A stretch of 36,420 nt of DNA from an uncultured Microbulbifer sp. (GTDB lineage Bacteria > Pseudomonadota > Gammaproteobacteria > Pseudomonadales > Cellvibrionaceae). A model generated the notes under the pieces. The model made no database searches, was not told the origin of the DNA, and worked only from the letters and a program-made list of their open reading frames with translations. The DNA lies in contig NZ_CAJXKH010000030.1 of assembly GCF_913055755.1 (NCBI RefSeq), positions 1 to 36,420 of the forward strand, written 5' to 3'. Below, in pieces: positions 25,456 through 33,753 of this stretch; position 1 is the stretch's first letter; every line of letters starts with the position of its first letter. A program made the translations under genes and the position numbers.

Positions 25456-26406
25456 TTATCCAAAGAGCACTTTTGTCTCGGTTTCTTTTCCCTTGCGGGA
25501 TTCGCCGCTCCCCAGCGCCGCCAGGGACTGCTGGGCGAAGTACACACAGCCCAGCTCCGGCGGATCCAGCGGATCGGAAACCCGCTCCGCCACATGTGGC
25601 TTGAGCCACGGCTTCAGACGGGGCGCCAGGCCACCGATCATGGCCAGCCGCGGCGGCTTGCTTTCCATCAATTTATCCGCAAGATCGCTGATGTACGCCG
25701 CACCATCGCGCATGATGGCCGCAGCTACCGGGTCGTTCGCTTCCGCGCACTCCACCACCGGCACCGCCAGCTTGGCGTACTGGCTGGATGGCTTGCCGGC
25801 CATCATTTCGATCACGTCGTAGGGGTCTTCGGTGCCCAGGGCACTCTGCAGCTCGCGCTTGAGTGCGGAGTCTTCCGCCAGCCCTTCCATCGCCATCAGC
25901 AGGTATTTGACGGCTTCCATCCCCAGCCAGGCACCACTGCCCTTGTCGCCGTGGGGGAAGCCGTGGCCGCCCACAATCACACTGCGGCCATCGACCCAGG
26001 CGTAACCGACGGAGCCGGTGCCAGCGATGATGACCGCACCGTCGCCACCGCGGTGGGCGCCGAGACAGGCGGAGTGCTGGTCGGTAGTGAGGAACATCTG
26101 CTTGAAGGGATGGGCCCAGGCATTCATTTCATTATAGAGCCGGGGCATATTGACCCCCGCCAGGCCGACACCGGCCACCAGTTCGCCGAGGGTTTCTGCA
26201 GGCAACCCCGCGTCCGCTACTGCCAGTGCCGCAGAGCGCACAATGGAATCAATCGTCTGGGCGTATCCGTGGAGGGGGTTTGCGGGCCCGGAGACACCGG
26301 TCCCCAGCAGGCGGTTGCCGGCATCAAAGATCGAGGCACGGCATTTGCTGCCGCCCCCATCGACACCGACGAATAGAATGTCCCTGCTGTCTCTCAAAGC
26401 AACCAT
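25456..26406 (-). CDS. nagK: N-acetylglucosamine kinase, BadF/BadG-type ATPase
   Basis: Phosphorylates cytosolic GlcNAc to GlcNAc-6-phosphate, required because uptake is by NagP and not by a PTS. The 316 residues show the ASKHA/BadF ATPase phosphate-1 motif FVGVDGGGSKCRASIFD (about 11-27). The adenosine-side motifs IIAGTGSVGYAWVDGR (about 128-143) and GGHGFPHGDKGSGAWLG follow. A C-terminal MIGGLAPRLKPWL is also present. It is the first gene of the nag operon. A NagR-like operator overlaps the candidate promoter about 130 bp upstream, and an AGGGG ribosome-binding site lies before the ATG. It differs from the ROK-type E. coli NagK but matches the type used in Shewanella and Xanthomonas. Confidence 0.92.
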   Translation of the reverse strand: MVALRDSRDILFVGVDGGGSKCRASIFDAGNRLLGTGVSGPANPLHGYAQTIDSIVRSAALAVADAGLPAETLGELVAGVGLAGVNMPRLYNEMNAWAHPFKQMFLTTDQHSACLGAHRGGDGAVIIAGTGSVGYAWVDGRSVIVGGHGFPHGDKGSGAWLGMEAVKYLLMAMEGLAEDSALKRELQSALGTEDPYDVIEMMAGKPSSQYAKLAVPVVECAEANDPVAAAIMRDGAAYISDLADKLMESKPPRLAMIGGLAPRLKPWLKPHVAERVSDPLDPPELGCVYFAQQSLAALGSGESRKGKETETKVLFG

Positions 26407-26522
26407 CTGTACCGGCCCCTAAGATTTCTATTGTTATCTGTCCTAACCGGATTCCCCACCGCATTCTTGCGCCCCTGGAGGACCCGGTGGGCGCGCGGAG
26501 CGCCCATGCCAATATGGGAGAA

Positions 26523-26552
26523 ATACTACAAGACAAATGACAGCGTTGTCAT
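26523..26552 (-). promoter_or_regulatory. nag operon promoter with overlapping NagR-like operator
   Basis: The operator ATGACAGCGTTGTCAT (26537-26552) is a 16-bp near-palindrome. On the minus strand its outer half supplies a -35 ATGACA (26552-26547), 18 bp from a -10-like TAGTAT (26528-26523, 4/6). Repressor binding would block this promoter. The nagK ATG is about 117 bp downstream. The operator is well supported; the promoter elements are weaker. Confidence 0.8.
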
Positions 26553-26833
26553 GCCCTTTTTGAAAAAAATTCCCCATTTCTTCTCATTTTGGATTCCAGG
26601 CGCCCCGATTCAAGCGTGACCCGGGGCAAAATGCGGGCGATTCCACAGCGCTTTGCAGCCCCTGTCACAGGCGGCACGGCACATTGATGCCAACTGCCTC
26701 AACCTCTTTGCAATAACTTCGTCACAGTTTTCTGCGATAAAGCGCGCGCCTGCGACAAATCCCACGACATCCGATCCCCCCCGGGGCCCGCGCAGGCAGA
26801 CAGGGTTCGACGCACAAGGAGCATCCGCAAGCA
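26553..26833. other. Non-coding stretch before the PstS-like gene
   Basis: Beyond the nag operator nothing coding is visible. A promoter for the PstS-OmpA gene must lie here, but no convincing -35/-10 pair was found. No Pho box (CTGTCAT direct repeats) was recognised. The only clear signal is AAGGAG about 12 nt before the next ATG. Confidence 0.5.
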
Positions 26834-28228
26834 ATGGCATGCAACAGTATTCTCACTTCCCCCACCCGGGCCAAGCTGCCCCGCGCCACCGCCTTCCGCC
26901 AGTGGCTGCTGCCACTGCTGTTGCTGGTGACCGCGAGTACTGCCCTGTCGGCTTCCGCGCAATCCCCCTATGACGAACAGCGGGTGCTGTTCCGCATGAC
27001 CGGATCCAACACCATCGGTGCGGAACTGGCGCCCCTGCTGGTGAAAAGCTATCTGCAGCAGAAGGGGGCCAGCGCCATCGAGCAGCGAACGGAGGGGGAA
27101 AAGCACTGGATTTCCGCCCGCCTGGAGGGCGAGTCCGTAGTCGTTCCGATCATCGCCCTCGGTTCCAGCACCGGCTTCAAGGCCCTGGACCAGGGCACCG
27201 CGGACATCGGTATGGCGTCGCGCAAGATCAAGGCCAAAGAACTGCAGGCCCTGTCCCGCTTCGGCGATTTCGCCGGGCCCCAGGCCGAGCACGTGATCGG
27301 TCTCGACGCCCTGGTGGTGGCGGTCCACCACAGCAACCCGGTGTCCCGGCTCTCCATTGCCCAGCTCGGCGATATTTACAGCGGCAAGATCCGCAACTGG
27401 CGCGAGCTGGGCGGTCCCGACCTGCCGATCCGCCCACTGCACCGGGATACCGAGTCCGGCACCCGCGCCACTTTCGACCAGGAAGTATTCGGTAACGGCA
27501 AACCGCCCCGCAGTGTCGCCCGCGAGGTTTCCGGCAACGCCGAAACCCGCCAGCGGGTGCTGCAAGAAGCCGGCGCCATCGGCTACCTGCCGTTTGCCGA
27601 TGCCGGCGGCGTGCACAAGATTGCGGTGAAGGCCGGCGAGCTGGCACCCATAGTGCCGGACCGCGGCATTGTCGCCACCGAGGATTTCCCGCTCACCCGG
27701 CGCCTGTATCTGTACAAGAACCCCGGCCGTATTGATGCAGAGGTGGACGCCTTTATCCGGTTTGTGGAATCCCACGCCGGCCAGAACGAGGTTGAGCAGG
27801 TCGGCTTTATCAACCTGATTCCCAAACCGCTGCAGCTGGCCCCCTACAGCAATGCCCCGGAAAACTATCGCAAGCTAATGGAAAACGGCGCCCGCCTCAG
27901 CATCTCCTTTCGCTTTGCCGACGGCAGTACCGAACTGGACAACCGCGCCCTGCGCGACCTGCACCGGTTACAGGATTTTATGCAGGAGCAGGAAGCCGCA
28001 AATCGCCAGCTGTCCGTGACCCTGGTCGGATTCTCCGACCGCAAGTCGAACAGCAATATTTCCGACCTGATCTCCCGCTTCCGCGCACTCAAGGTCCAGG
28101 GCGCCCTGCTGCGGGACCACAAGCTGGGGGACAGCCGCATCATGGCGGTGGGGGCATTCGCACCGCTCACCGGCGACCGCGACCTGGGCCCGGTCAAGAA
28201 CAGCCGCGTCGAGGTATGGATCAACTAG
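26834..28228 (+). CDS. PstS-like phosphate-binding domain fused to an OmpA-like domain
   Basis: A 464-residue exported protein. An N-terminal signal region (about 1-43: basic, then LLPLLLLVTASTALSASAQS) is followed by a PstS-like, type II periplasmic-binding domain (about 50-345). That domain carries the phosphate-binding-protein motifs MTGSNTIG, DIGMASRKIK and the RDTESGTRATFD loop. Residues 353-464 form an OmpA-like domain with RFADGSTELDN and an ending NSRVEVWI typical of that fold. The PstS part would bind phosphate or a similar anion, and the OmpA part could anchor it to peptidoglycan. No pstCAB or phoU genes are nearby, so it is not a standard ABC component. The ATG at 26834 is preceded by AAGGAG at an unusually long spacing. 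Confidence 0.85.
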   Translation: MACNSILTSPTRAKLPRATAFRQWLLPLLLLVTASTALSASAQSPYDEQRVLFRMTGSNTIGAELAPLLVKSYLQQKGASAIEQRTEGEKHWISARLEGESVVVPIIALGSSTGFKALDQGTADIGMASRKIKAKELQALSRFGDFAGPQAEHVIGLDALVVAVHHSNPVSRLSIAQLGDIYSGKIRNWRELGGPDLPIRPLHRDTESGTRATFDQEVFGNGKPPRSVAREVSGNAETRQRVLQEAGAIGYLPFADAGGVHKIAVKAGELAPIVPDRGIVATEDFPLTRRLYLYKNPGRIDAEVDAFIRFVESHAGQNEVEQVGFINLIPKPLQLAPYSNAPENYRKLMENGARLSISFRFADGSTELDNRALRDLHRLQDFMQEQEAANRQLSVTLVGFSDRKSNSNISDLISRFRALKVQGALLRDHKLGDSRIMAVGAFAPLTGDRDLGPVKNSRVEVWIN

Positions 28229-28308
28229 TGCAAGGTGCGCTTCCCCCGGGAACCGCTGCGCTGACTATATTGTCGTTATACCAGTAGCACGCAGTGGCAA
28301 CCCGACAT

Positions 28309-29205
28309 ATGTCGACGGCAATAACTCTCAGTAAACGTCCCTCCCCCATCGCCTGGATCCGCGATCACATCGGCCAGCGGCTGCCGTGGCTGAGCCTGCT
28401 GGCGCTGCTCTGCCTGACGAGCGCCTGCTCCAGCGTGCGCCTGGTGTACGGCCACCTCGACTGGTGGCTGGACCACAAAATCAACAACTATCTCGATCTC
28501 GATGGCGCCCAGGAAGACCTGCTTTCCCAGCGGGTGGACGAGTTCCATCGCTGGCACCGCCAGACCCAGCTGCCCCGCTACGCGGATTTTTTTGAGGAAG
28601 TCGCCGGGCAGGTGGACGAGATCAGCGGCAACCCGAAAATGCTGGAGGAGCTGGAACAGCACGCGGATGCCCTGTGGGAAAATTCGGCGGTGATGCTGGT
28701 GGACCTGATACTGCCGCTGGTGCTGGAAATGGACGACAGCCAGATCGACCAGCTCGCCGAAAATATCCGTGAAGAGCGGGAAAAATCTCTCAAGAAATGG
28801 GAAAAATCACAGCGCAAACGGGAAAAGCAATTCCGCAAGGAGTCCGAGCGCTGGCTCGGCGACCTCACCGACCAGCAGGAAGCCCTGATCGACCGCCAGG
28901 TAGCGGCATTCGATTTCGACCCCAAAGTCCGCGACGCCCAGCGCCAGCTGTGGGCAAAAACCTTTCTCGGCACCCTGCGCAGCAAGCCCCCCGGCTATGA
29001 AAAAACTCTGCGCGAACTCGCCATCAACCCGCAAACCCTGTGGCCACCAGAATACCAGAAGATGCACGACAAGCTCCGCGCCCAGGCCACCACGCTGGCG
29101 GAAGAAATCGCCGGCAGCGCCACCCCGGAACAACTGGCACACCTGAAAACCACGCTGTTGAAATATGCGGCGGACTTCCGAATCCTGGCTGCAGACACCA
29201 ATTGA
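28309..29205 (+). CDS. DUF6279-like outer-membrane lipoprotein
   Basis: A lipoprotein of 298 residues and unknown function. The signal has LALLCLTSAC at about 31-40, so Cys40 would be lipidated. The following SSVRLVYGHLDWWL is the characteristic opening of this family, then a helical body. A highly charged helix (about 155-182, EREKSLKKWEKSQRKREKQF) could be a coiled coil. No transmembrane segment follows, so the protein is presumably periplasmic, attached by its lipid. The ATG at 28309 is preferred over GTG 28294, although neither has a clear ribosome-binding site and the n-region is longer than usual. It lies 80 nt after the PstS-OmpA gene and may be co-transcribed. Confidence 0.78.
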   Translation: MSTAITLSKRPSPIAWIRDHIGQRLPWLSLLALLCLTSACSSVRLVYGHLDWWLDHKINNYLDLDGAQEDLLSQRVDEFHRWHRQTQLPRYADFFEEVAGQVDEISGNPKMLEELEQHADALWENSAVMLVDLILPLVLEMDDSQIDQLAENIREEREKSLKKWEKSQRKREKQFRKESERWLGDLTDQQEALIDRQVAAFDFDPKVRDAQRQLWAKTFLGTLRSKPPGYEKTLRELAINPQTLWPPEYQKMHDKLRAQATTLAEEIAGSATPEQLAHLKTTLLKYAADFRILAADTN

Positions 29206-29248
29206 CCCGCCCGCGGACAACGGTTTCAACTGCAACGTTTTTCGCCCG

Positions 29249-29273
29249 AAAACCCTATTTTTTCCGGGTTTTT
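29249..29273 (+). terminator. Weak terminator-like hairpin after the lipoprotein gene
   Basis: AAAACCC/GGGTTTT form a 7-bp stem around a 10-nt loop, with the descending arm running into TTTTTC. It lies 43 nt after the lipoprotein stop. The stem is A/T-heavy, so strength is doubtful. Confidence 0.4.
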
Positions 29274-29387
29274 CATCAAAAAGACACACAGAACATGACG
29301 CGCCCCCGCAGCGCTGATAAGCTCCCGGCTCGCATTCTTTGATCCTTCATTCACCACCCATTACCAACGCCACCAAGAGGAACTTCC

Positions 29388-30662
29388 GTGCGTATCGAAA
29401 CCGCCCAACGCGAACAGCTGCAACAGTGGGAAAAAGAACTGGAGCAACAGTACCAGCGTATTTGCCAGCACAATCTGAGCCTGGACATTACCCGCGGTAA
29501 ACCATCTGCAGACCAGCTGCACCTCTCCGACAGCCTGGACGGTATTTTGAACGGTGACTACCGCGCGCCCGATGGCACCGATACGCGCAACTACGGCGGC
29601 ATGGAAGGTATTGCCGCGGCCCGTGAACTGGGCGCGGATATCCTGCAGGTACCCTTCGAGGAAGTGCTTGCCGGCGGCAACAGTTCACTCACCATGATGT
29701 ACCACGCCGTGCTCACCGGTTACCTGTTCGGCTTTGCCGGCAACACGCCGTGGAAAGACTTGCGCGCGCCCAAGTTCCTGTGCCCGGTACCCGGTTACGA
29801 CCGCCACTTCTCGATCTGCGAGCAACTGGGCATCGCCATGGAAACCGTGCCGATGACCGCCACCGGTCCCGACATGGATGCGGTAGAAGAAATGCTGCGC
29901 GCCGACGACCAGATCATCGGCATGTGGTGCGTGCCCAAGTTTTCCAACCCCACCGGCGTGACCTACAGCAGCGATACCGTGGACCGGCTGGCGCAGCTGG
30001 GCAAGTTTGCCAACCCCGGCTTCCGCATCTTCTGGGATAACGCCTACGCCATCCACGACCTGGACCAGCAGGTGAAGCTGCCAAATATCCGCGACGCCGC
30101 GCTGAGCAATGAAACTGCCGATTCCGTACTGCAGTTCGCCTCTACCTCCAAGGTGACCCACGCCGGTGCCGGTGTGGCCTTTGTCAGCGCCAGCCCCGAC
30201 AACCTGGCATCCATCAAAAAGCAGATGTCCGCGATGACCATCGGTCCGGACAAGGTGAACCAGTTGCGCCACGCGCGCCTGTTCCCGGAACTGACCCAGC
30301 TGAAGGAGCACATGCACAAGCACGCGGAAATCCTGCGTCCGAAGTTCGCCTGTGTGCTGGAACACCTGGACAAGAACTTTACCGATTCCGACCTGGGCGA
30401 ATGGGAGTCCCCGGAAGGCGGCTACTTTGTCTCCTTCAACACCCGCCCCGGCTGCGCCTCGGAAGTGATTCGCCTGTCTGCGGAAGCCGGGGTGAAACTC
30501 ACACCTGCCGGCGCCACCTTCCCCTATGGCAAGGACCCCGAAGACACCAATATCCGTATTGCGCCGAGCTTTCCGCCGCTGGAAGAACTGGACACCGCCA
30601 TGTCCGTGTTCGTGCTGTGTGTGAAACTGGCCAGCGTGCGCAAGCAGTTGCAGTCCCTGTAG
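29388..30662 (+). CDS. Aspartate aminotransferase, class I-gamma type (GTG start)
   Basis: A PLP-dependent aminotransferase of 424 residues, of the PF12897 group whose Corynebacterium AspT member is an aspartate aminotransferase (about 430 residues). Visible landmarks are SLDITRGKPSADQL (about 31-44) and the cofactor loop GGNSS (96-100). SNPTG (186-190), WDNAYAIHDL with PLP-binding Asp about 217, and the Schiff-base Lys255 in ASTSKVTHAGAG follow. The start is GTG at 29388 with a strong AAGAGGAA site 5-6 nt before it. The gene stands alone, with its own leader and a strong terminator after it. The substrate is most likely aspartate/2-oxoglutarate, by family. Confidence 0.92.
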   Translation: MRIETAQREQLQQWEKELEQQYQRICQHNLSLDITRGKPSADQLHLSDSLDGILNGDYRAPDGTDTRNYGGMEGIAAARELGADILQVPFEEVLAGGNSSLTMMYHAVLTGYLFGFAGNTPWKDLRAPKFLCPVPGYDRHFSICEQLGIAMETVPMTATGPDMDAVEEMLRADDQIIGMWCVPKFSNPTGVTYSSDTVDRLAQLGKFANPGFRIFWDNAYAIHDLDQQVKLPNIRDAALSNETADSVLQFASTSKVTHAGAGVAFVSASPDNLASIKKQMSAMTIGPDKVNQLRHARLFPELTQLKEHMHKHAEILRPKFACVLEHLDKNFTDSDLGEWESPEGGYFVSFNTRPGCASEVIRLSAEAGVKLTPAGATFPYGKDPEDTNIRIAPSFPPLEELDTAMSVFVLCVKLASVRKQLQSL

Positions 30663-30673
30663 CCCACCTGCGC

Positions 30674-30695
30674 GCAGCCCGCTGCGGCGGGCTGC
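30674..30695 (+). other. GC-rich stem-loop after the aminotransferase gene
   Basis: GCAGCCCGC/GCGGGCTGC form a perfect 9-bp stem with loop TGCG, 11 nt after the stop and 4 nt before the main terminator. Probably an RNA-stabilising or auxiliary termination hairpin. Confidence 0.5.
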
Positions 30696-30699
30696 CCCC

Positions 30700-30735
30700 A
30701 ATAAAAAAACCGCGCCGAGGCGCGGTTTTTTTATT
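30700..30735. terminator. Bidirectional rho-independent terminator between converging genes
   Basis: An A7-flanked CCGCGC/GCGCGG stem with CGAG loop and a T7 run forms one continuous 16-bp inverted repeat (AATAAAAAAA opposite TTTTTTTATT). It works equally on both strands and separates the aminotransferase (+) from the RND gene (-), whose stop is 17 bp away. Confidence 0.93.
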
Positions 30736-30751
30736 GGGAGGGAATGCGACC

Positions 30752-33370
30752 TTAACCGGGGCAGGCCTCAGCCGCCGCTGACTTTCCCGGCTCGGCATCC
30801 GGTTTCGGCAGCGGCTTGAACAGCACCAGCAACAGCGGCAACAGGGTCAATGAACCCAGCAGCGCCGCGGTCATGGCCAGTGCCGTCAGCAGGCCGAAGT
30901 AAATGGATGGAACGAACTTCGACAGCGCCAGGATCGAGAAGCCGGCAATGATGGTGATCGCGGTGTAAAACATGGCGCGGCCAATGGTGGCGTGGCTGCG
31001 GTGCATGGTGGCGATATAGTCGCCGTCTTTCGCAAACTCCTCGCGGAAGCGGTACAGGTAGTGGATTGCGTGGTCCACACCAATGCCCACGGTAATCGCG
31101 GCGATGGTGATGGTCATCATATCCAGGGGCACATTGGCGAGTCCCATGCCGCCGAGCACCACACAGGCCGCGAGCATGTTCGGGATCAGCGCGATGATCG
31201 ACAGCGACAGCGAGCGGAACAGCACCAGGAACATCAGCAGGATGCCGGCGAATACCGCCCCCAGGGTCAGGATCTGGGACTTGAACAGGCTCTGCAGCAT
31301 ATTGTTGTACAGCACCAGCATGCCGGTCTGGCGAACGTTACCGGACGCCAGACCCATCTCGTTTTCCGCGTAGTCGTAAATACGCTGGATCAGTTCATCC
31401 CGGCGCAGGTTGGGATCGGTCTCCATCACCCGCATGGTGATCCGGGCCTGCTGGTGTTCCAGCGACAGGTACGGGTTCACCAGTACTTCCTTGATTTCCG
31501 CCGGCAGGCTCTGGCGGGCGACCGCCAGCTCAAAGTCGTTCAGGCCTCCGCCATTCAGGTCCTGGGCCACCTTGTACAGGGTCGCCAGCGACTGCACCTT
31601 GCCGATCTCCGGCTGATTCTCGAGAAAATCGTGCAGCTGCTCGACCTGGTTCAGGCCGGCCACGGTAAACCAGTAGGAATCCTGCTGGGTTTCACCGCCA
31701 CCCGCGGCAAAGGGATCGTCCGCTGCAAACGGGTCTTCCGCGGCGAACGGATCTTCCGCCTCGGCTTCCGCGTCAGCGGCACCTTCACCCCCTTCCTCGC
31801 CGCCGAAGTCTGCCCCGAAGGGGTCCTCCTCGCCCTCGAAGGCCGGTGCGGTTTCCTGCGGCTTGTTCAGCACGATATCCAGGTTGATGGTGCCGCCCAG
31901 GCGCTGGTCGATGACCAGCATGCCCTGGTAGATCTCGGTGGAGTCATCGAAGTAGTCGATAAAGCGGTTCTCCACCTTCAGGCGGGTAATCCCCACCACG
32001 CTGATGATTGCCGCCACCGCGGCAACCCCCAGCACCACCCCCCTGTGATGTTCAGTAAAGCGGGAGAACACCTGGGTAAACGCGTGGGAATTGTCCTGGC
32101 CCTGCCCGGCATCGCGCTTTTTCAGCAGCATCAGGCTGGCGGGAATGATCAGGAACGACAGCACCAGTGCCAGGGTCACCCCCATGGTCATCATCCAGCC
32201 GAAGTCGATCACCGGGCGGATGCCGCTCACCACCAGCGAGATAAAGGCCACCATGGTGGTGAGACCGGTGTACAGGCACGGCTTCGCCATAAATGCCACG
32301 GTGGCGGAGGCGAGCTGGAAGCGGTCCCATTCCGGGTGCTGGGAGAAATACTCGCGATAACGCACCGCCAGGTGAATGGTGATGGCCAGGGTAATGATCA
32401 GCAGCAGGGCGACAAAGTTGGCGGAGATCACCGTCAGGCGCCAGTCGAGCCAGCTCAGCAGGCCGAGCATCATCACCGCGGTGGTGACACAGGTGGCCAG
32501 CGGCAGGAATACCCAGCGCGCCTGGCGGAAGATCACCAGCAGGGTGACGATAATGAATGCCAGGATCCCGGCGCCGAACACCATCAGGTCGCTCTTGATA
32601 AACGCGATCATGTCGGAGGTGATCATGCTCAGGCCACCGAGGAACAGCTCGGCGTTGTCGTCGTAGTGCGCGAGGATCTCGCGCACTTCCTGCACCCGCG
32701 CGCGGGAGGCATATTCCTGTTCGGTGCGGTGCTTGAGGTAGGTGGCGCTCACCGCCTCCAGGCGATGCGTCTCTTCCGCGCTCAACCCTTCCTCATTGCG
32801 CTTGCGGCGCAGGGAGTCCCGCTCACGCACCAGGTCGAGCCCTTCCCTGTCCAGTGCCAGGTTGAGCATCAGCGCGGTGGTTTCACCGTTGGGGCTCAGG
32901 ATCAGATCCTTGTAGATCGGGCTTTCCAGAAACTCCGTGCGCGCAAGGCCCCGGTCTACGCCGGGGGAAGAGAGTGTGCGGATACCGTCCGCCACTTCGG
33001 TAATGGAAAGTTTGGGACTGTACAGCAGCGGCACATTGAGAATCGACTGCACGCTGGTGACGCCATCGACCATCGCCAGCTCATCCTGCAGGCGCCGCAA
33101 GGTCGCCAGGGATTCGTCGCTGAACAGGTCGCCGTCCTGGTAGCGGTAGGTAACCACGAGGAAATCCCCGGAGTCATAGCGCTCGGAAATCTCGCGAAAG
33201 AAGTCCAGCGAGTCGTCGGTTTCCAGGGTCAGGGAATCCGCCGACGCATCCAGTTTGAAGCGCGACAGCCCCGCGGCGGCCACAATGGTGAGCAGTGCCA
33301 CCAGCGCCAGCACGGTTTTCGGATTTCCGAGCACCAGTTTTTCGTACCAGGTCTTTAAGCCCAACAACAT
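30752..33370 (-). CDS. RND/MMPL-family transporter
   Basis: An 872-residue inner-membrane permease of the MMPL/HpnN-like RND type. It has TM1 at about 18-36, a periplasmic domain, a block of five or six helices (about 240-420), a second periplasmic domain, and a final helix block (about 690-860). Helix motifs such as GVTLALVLSFLIIPASLMLL and the late ITVGIGVDHAIHYLYRFREE (D/H proton-relay type) are visible. Relatives move lipids, hopanoids or drugs; the substrate here is unknown. An acidic low-complexity insert at about 503-562, with three DPFAA-type repeats, lies in the second periplasmic loop and is not a usual family feature. No outer-membrane or adaptor gene is adjacent. It follows the SelW-like gene after 48 nt. 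Confidence 0.9.
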   Translation of the reverse strand: MLLGLKTWYEKLVLGNPKTVLALVALLTIVAAAGLSRFKLDASADSLTLETDDSLDFFREISERYDSGDFLVVTYRYQDGDLFSDESLATLRRLQDELAMVDGVTSVQSILNVPLLYSPKLSITEVADGIRTLSSPGVDRGLARTEFLESPIYKDLILSPNGETTALMLNLALDREGLDLVRERDSLRRKRNEEGLSAEETHRLEAVSATYLKHRTEQEYASRARVQEVREILAHYDDNAELFLGGLSMITSDMIAFIKSDLMVFGAGILAFIIVTLLVIFRQARWVFLPLATCVTTAVMMLGLLSWLDWRLTVISANFVALLLIITLAITIHLAVRYREYFSQHPEWDRFQLASATVAFMAKPCLYTGLTTMVAFISLVVSGIRPVIDFGWMMTMGVTLALVLSFLIIPASLMLLKKRDAGQGQDNSHAFTQVFSRFTEHHRGVVLGVAAVAAIISVVGITRLKVENRFIDYFDDSTEIYQGMLVIDQRLGGTINLDIVLNKPQETAPAFEGEEDPFGADFGGEEGGEGAADAEAEAEDPFAAEDPFAADDPFAAGGGETQQDSYWFTVAGLNQVEQLHDFLENQPEIGKVQSLATLYKVAQDLNGGGLNDFELAVARQSLPAEIKEVLVNPYLSLEHQQARITMRVMETDPNLRRDELIQRIYDYAENEMGLASGNVRQTGMLVLYNNMLQSLFKSQILTLGAVFAGILLMFLVLFRSLSLSIIALIPNMLAACVVLGGMGLANVPLDMMTITIAAITVGIGVDHAIHYLYRFREEFAKDGDYIATMHRSHATIGRAMFYTAITIIAGFSILALSKFVPSIYFGLLTALAMTAALLGSLTLLPLLLVLFKPLPKPDAEPGKSAAAEACPG

Positions 33371-33418
33371 AATGAATTCGCTTGTCGTTAGAAGAAGATA
33401 AAAATGTGATTTGCAGCG

Positions 33419-33709
33419 TTACTTGTCGACATGCCCGAGGTCCCGCTCGGGGAACAGCACGTCGCGCACTTTCTGCTTCAGTTCTTTGGGGCCGGGAAAT
33501 CCGCCATCCCGCTTGCGCTCCCAGATCAGCTGGTCGCCCACTCGGATTTCAAACACGCCGCCGCTGCCGGGCTTGAGTGCCACCTGCTCGAGATCTTCGG
33601 CAAAGGTGTACAGCAGCTCCTGGGCCATCCAGGTGGCCCGCAGCATCCAGTTGCACTGGACGCAGTAGTGAATGGTGACGGTACGCTCCGCCCGATCCGG
33701 CTTTGCCAT
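33419..33709 (-). CDS. SelW/SelT/SelH (Rdx)-family thioredoxin-fold protein
   Basis: A 96-residue cytosolic protein of the Rdx family. The redox motif CxxC is at residues 16-19 (IHYCVQCNW), with both positions cysteine rather than selenocysteine. Other family features are WMAQELLYTF, a GVFEI strand with the conserved Gly, and FPGPKELKQKVRD at the end. Function is not established; the fold suggests thiol redox or protein binding. ATG 33709 was chosen over the immediately preceding GTG because AGGGG lies at a suitable distance. It is 44 nt after ubiX and 48 nt before the RND gene, all in one direction. Confidence 0.88.
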   Translation of the reverse strand: MAKPDRAERTVTIHYCVQCNWMLRATWMAQELLYTFAEDLEQVALKPGSGGVFEIRVGDQLIWERKRDGGFPGPKELKQKVRDVLFPERDLGHVDK

Positions 33710-33753
33710 CACACCCCTCCCCGGAAAAATCGCTCACAAAAAATCGCTCAAGG

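Noticed and set aside
26640..26760. Possible Pho box (CTGTCAC, CGTCACA) before the PstS-OmpA gene
   Set aside because: The second heptamer of the 18-bp direct repeat is absent at the required 11-bp spacing.
30992..33358. 788-codon plus-strand ORF opposite the RND gene
   Set aside because: Antisense shadow of a GC-rich gene; Gln/His/Gly/Arg-rich composition with no motifs, while the minus frame has clear transporter helices.
33419..33709. Selenocysteine version of the SelW-like protein
   Set aside because: Both motif positions are Cys codons and there is no in-frame TGA or SECIS-like need.
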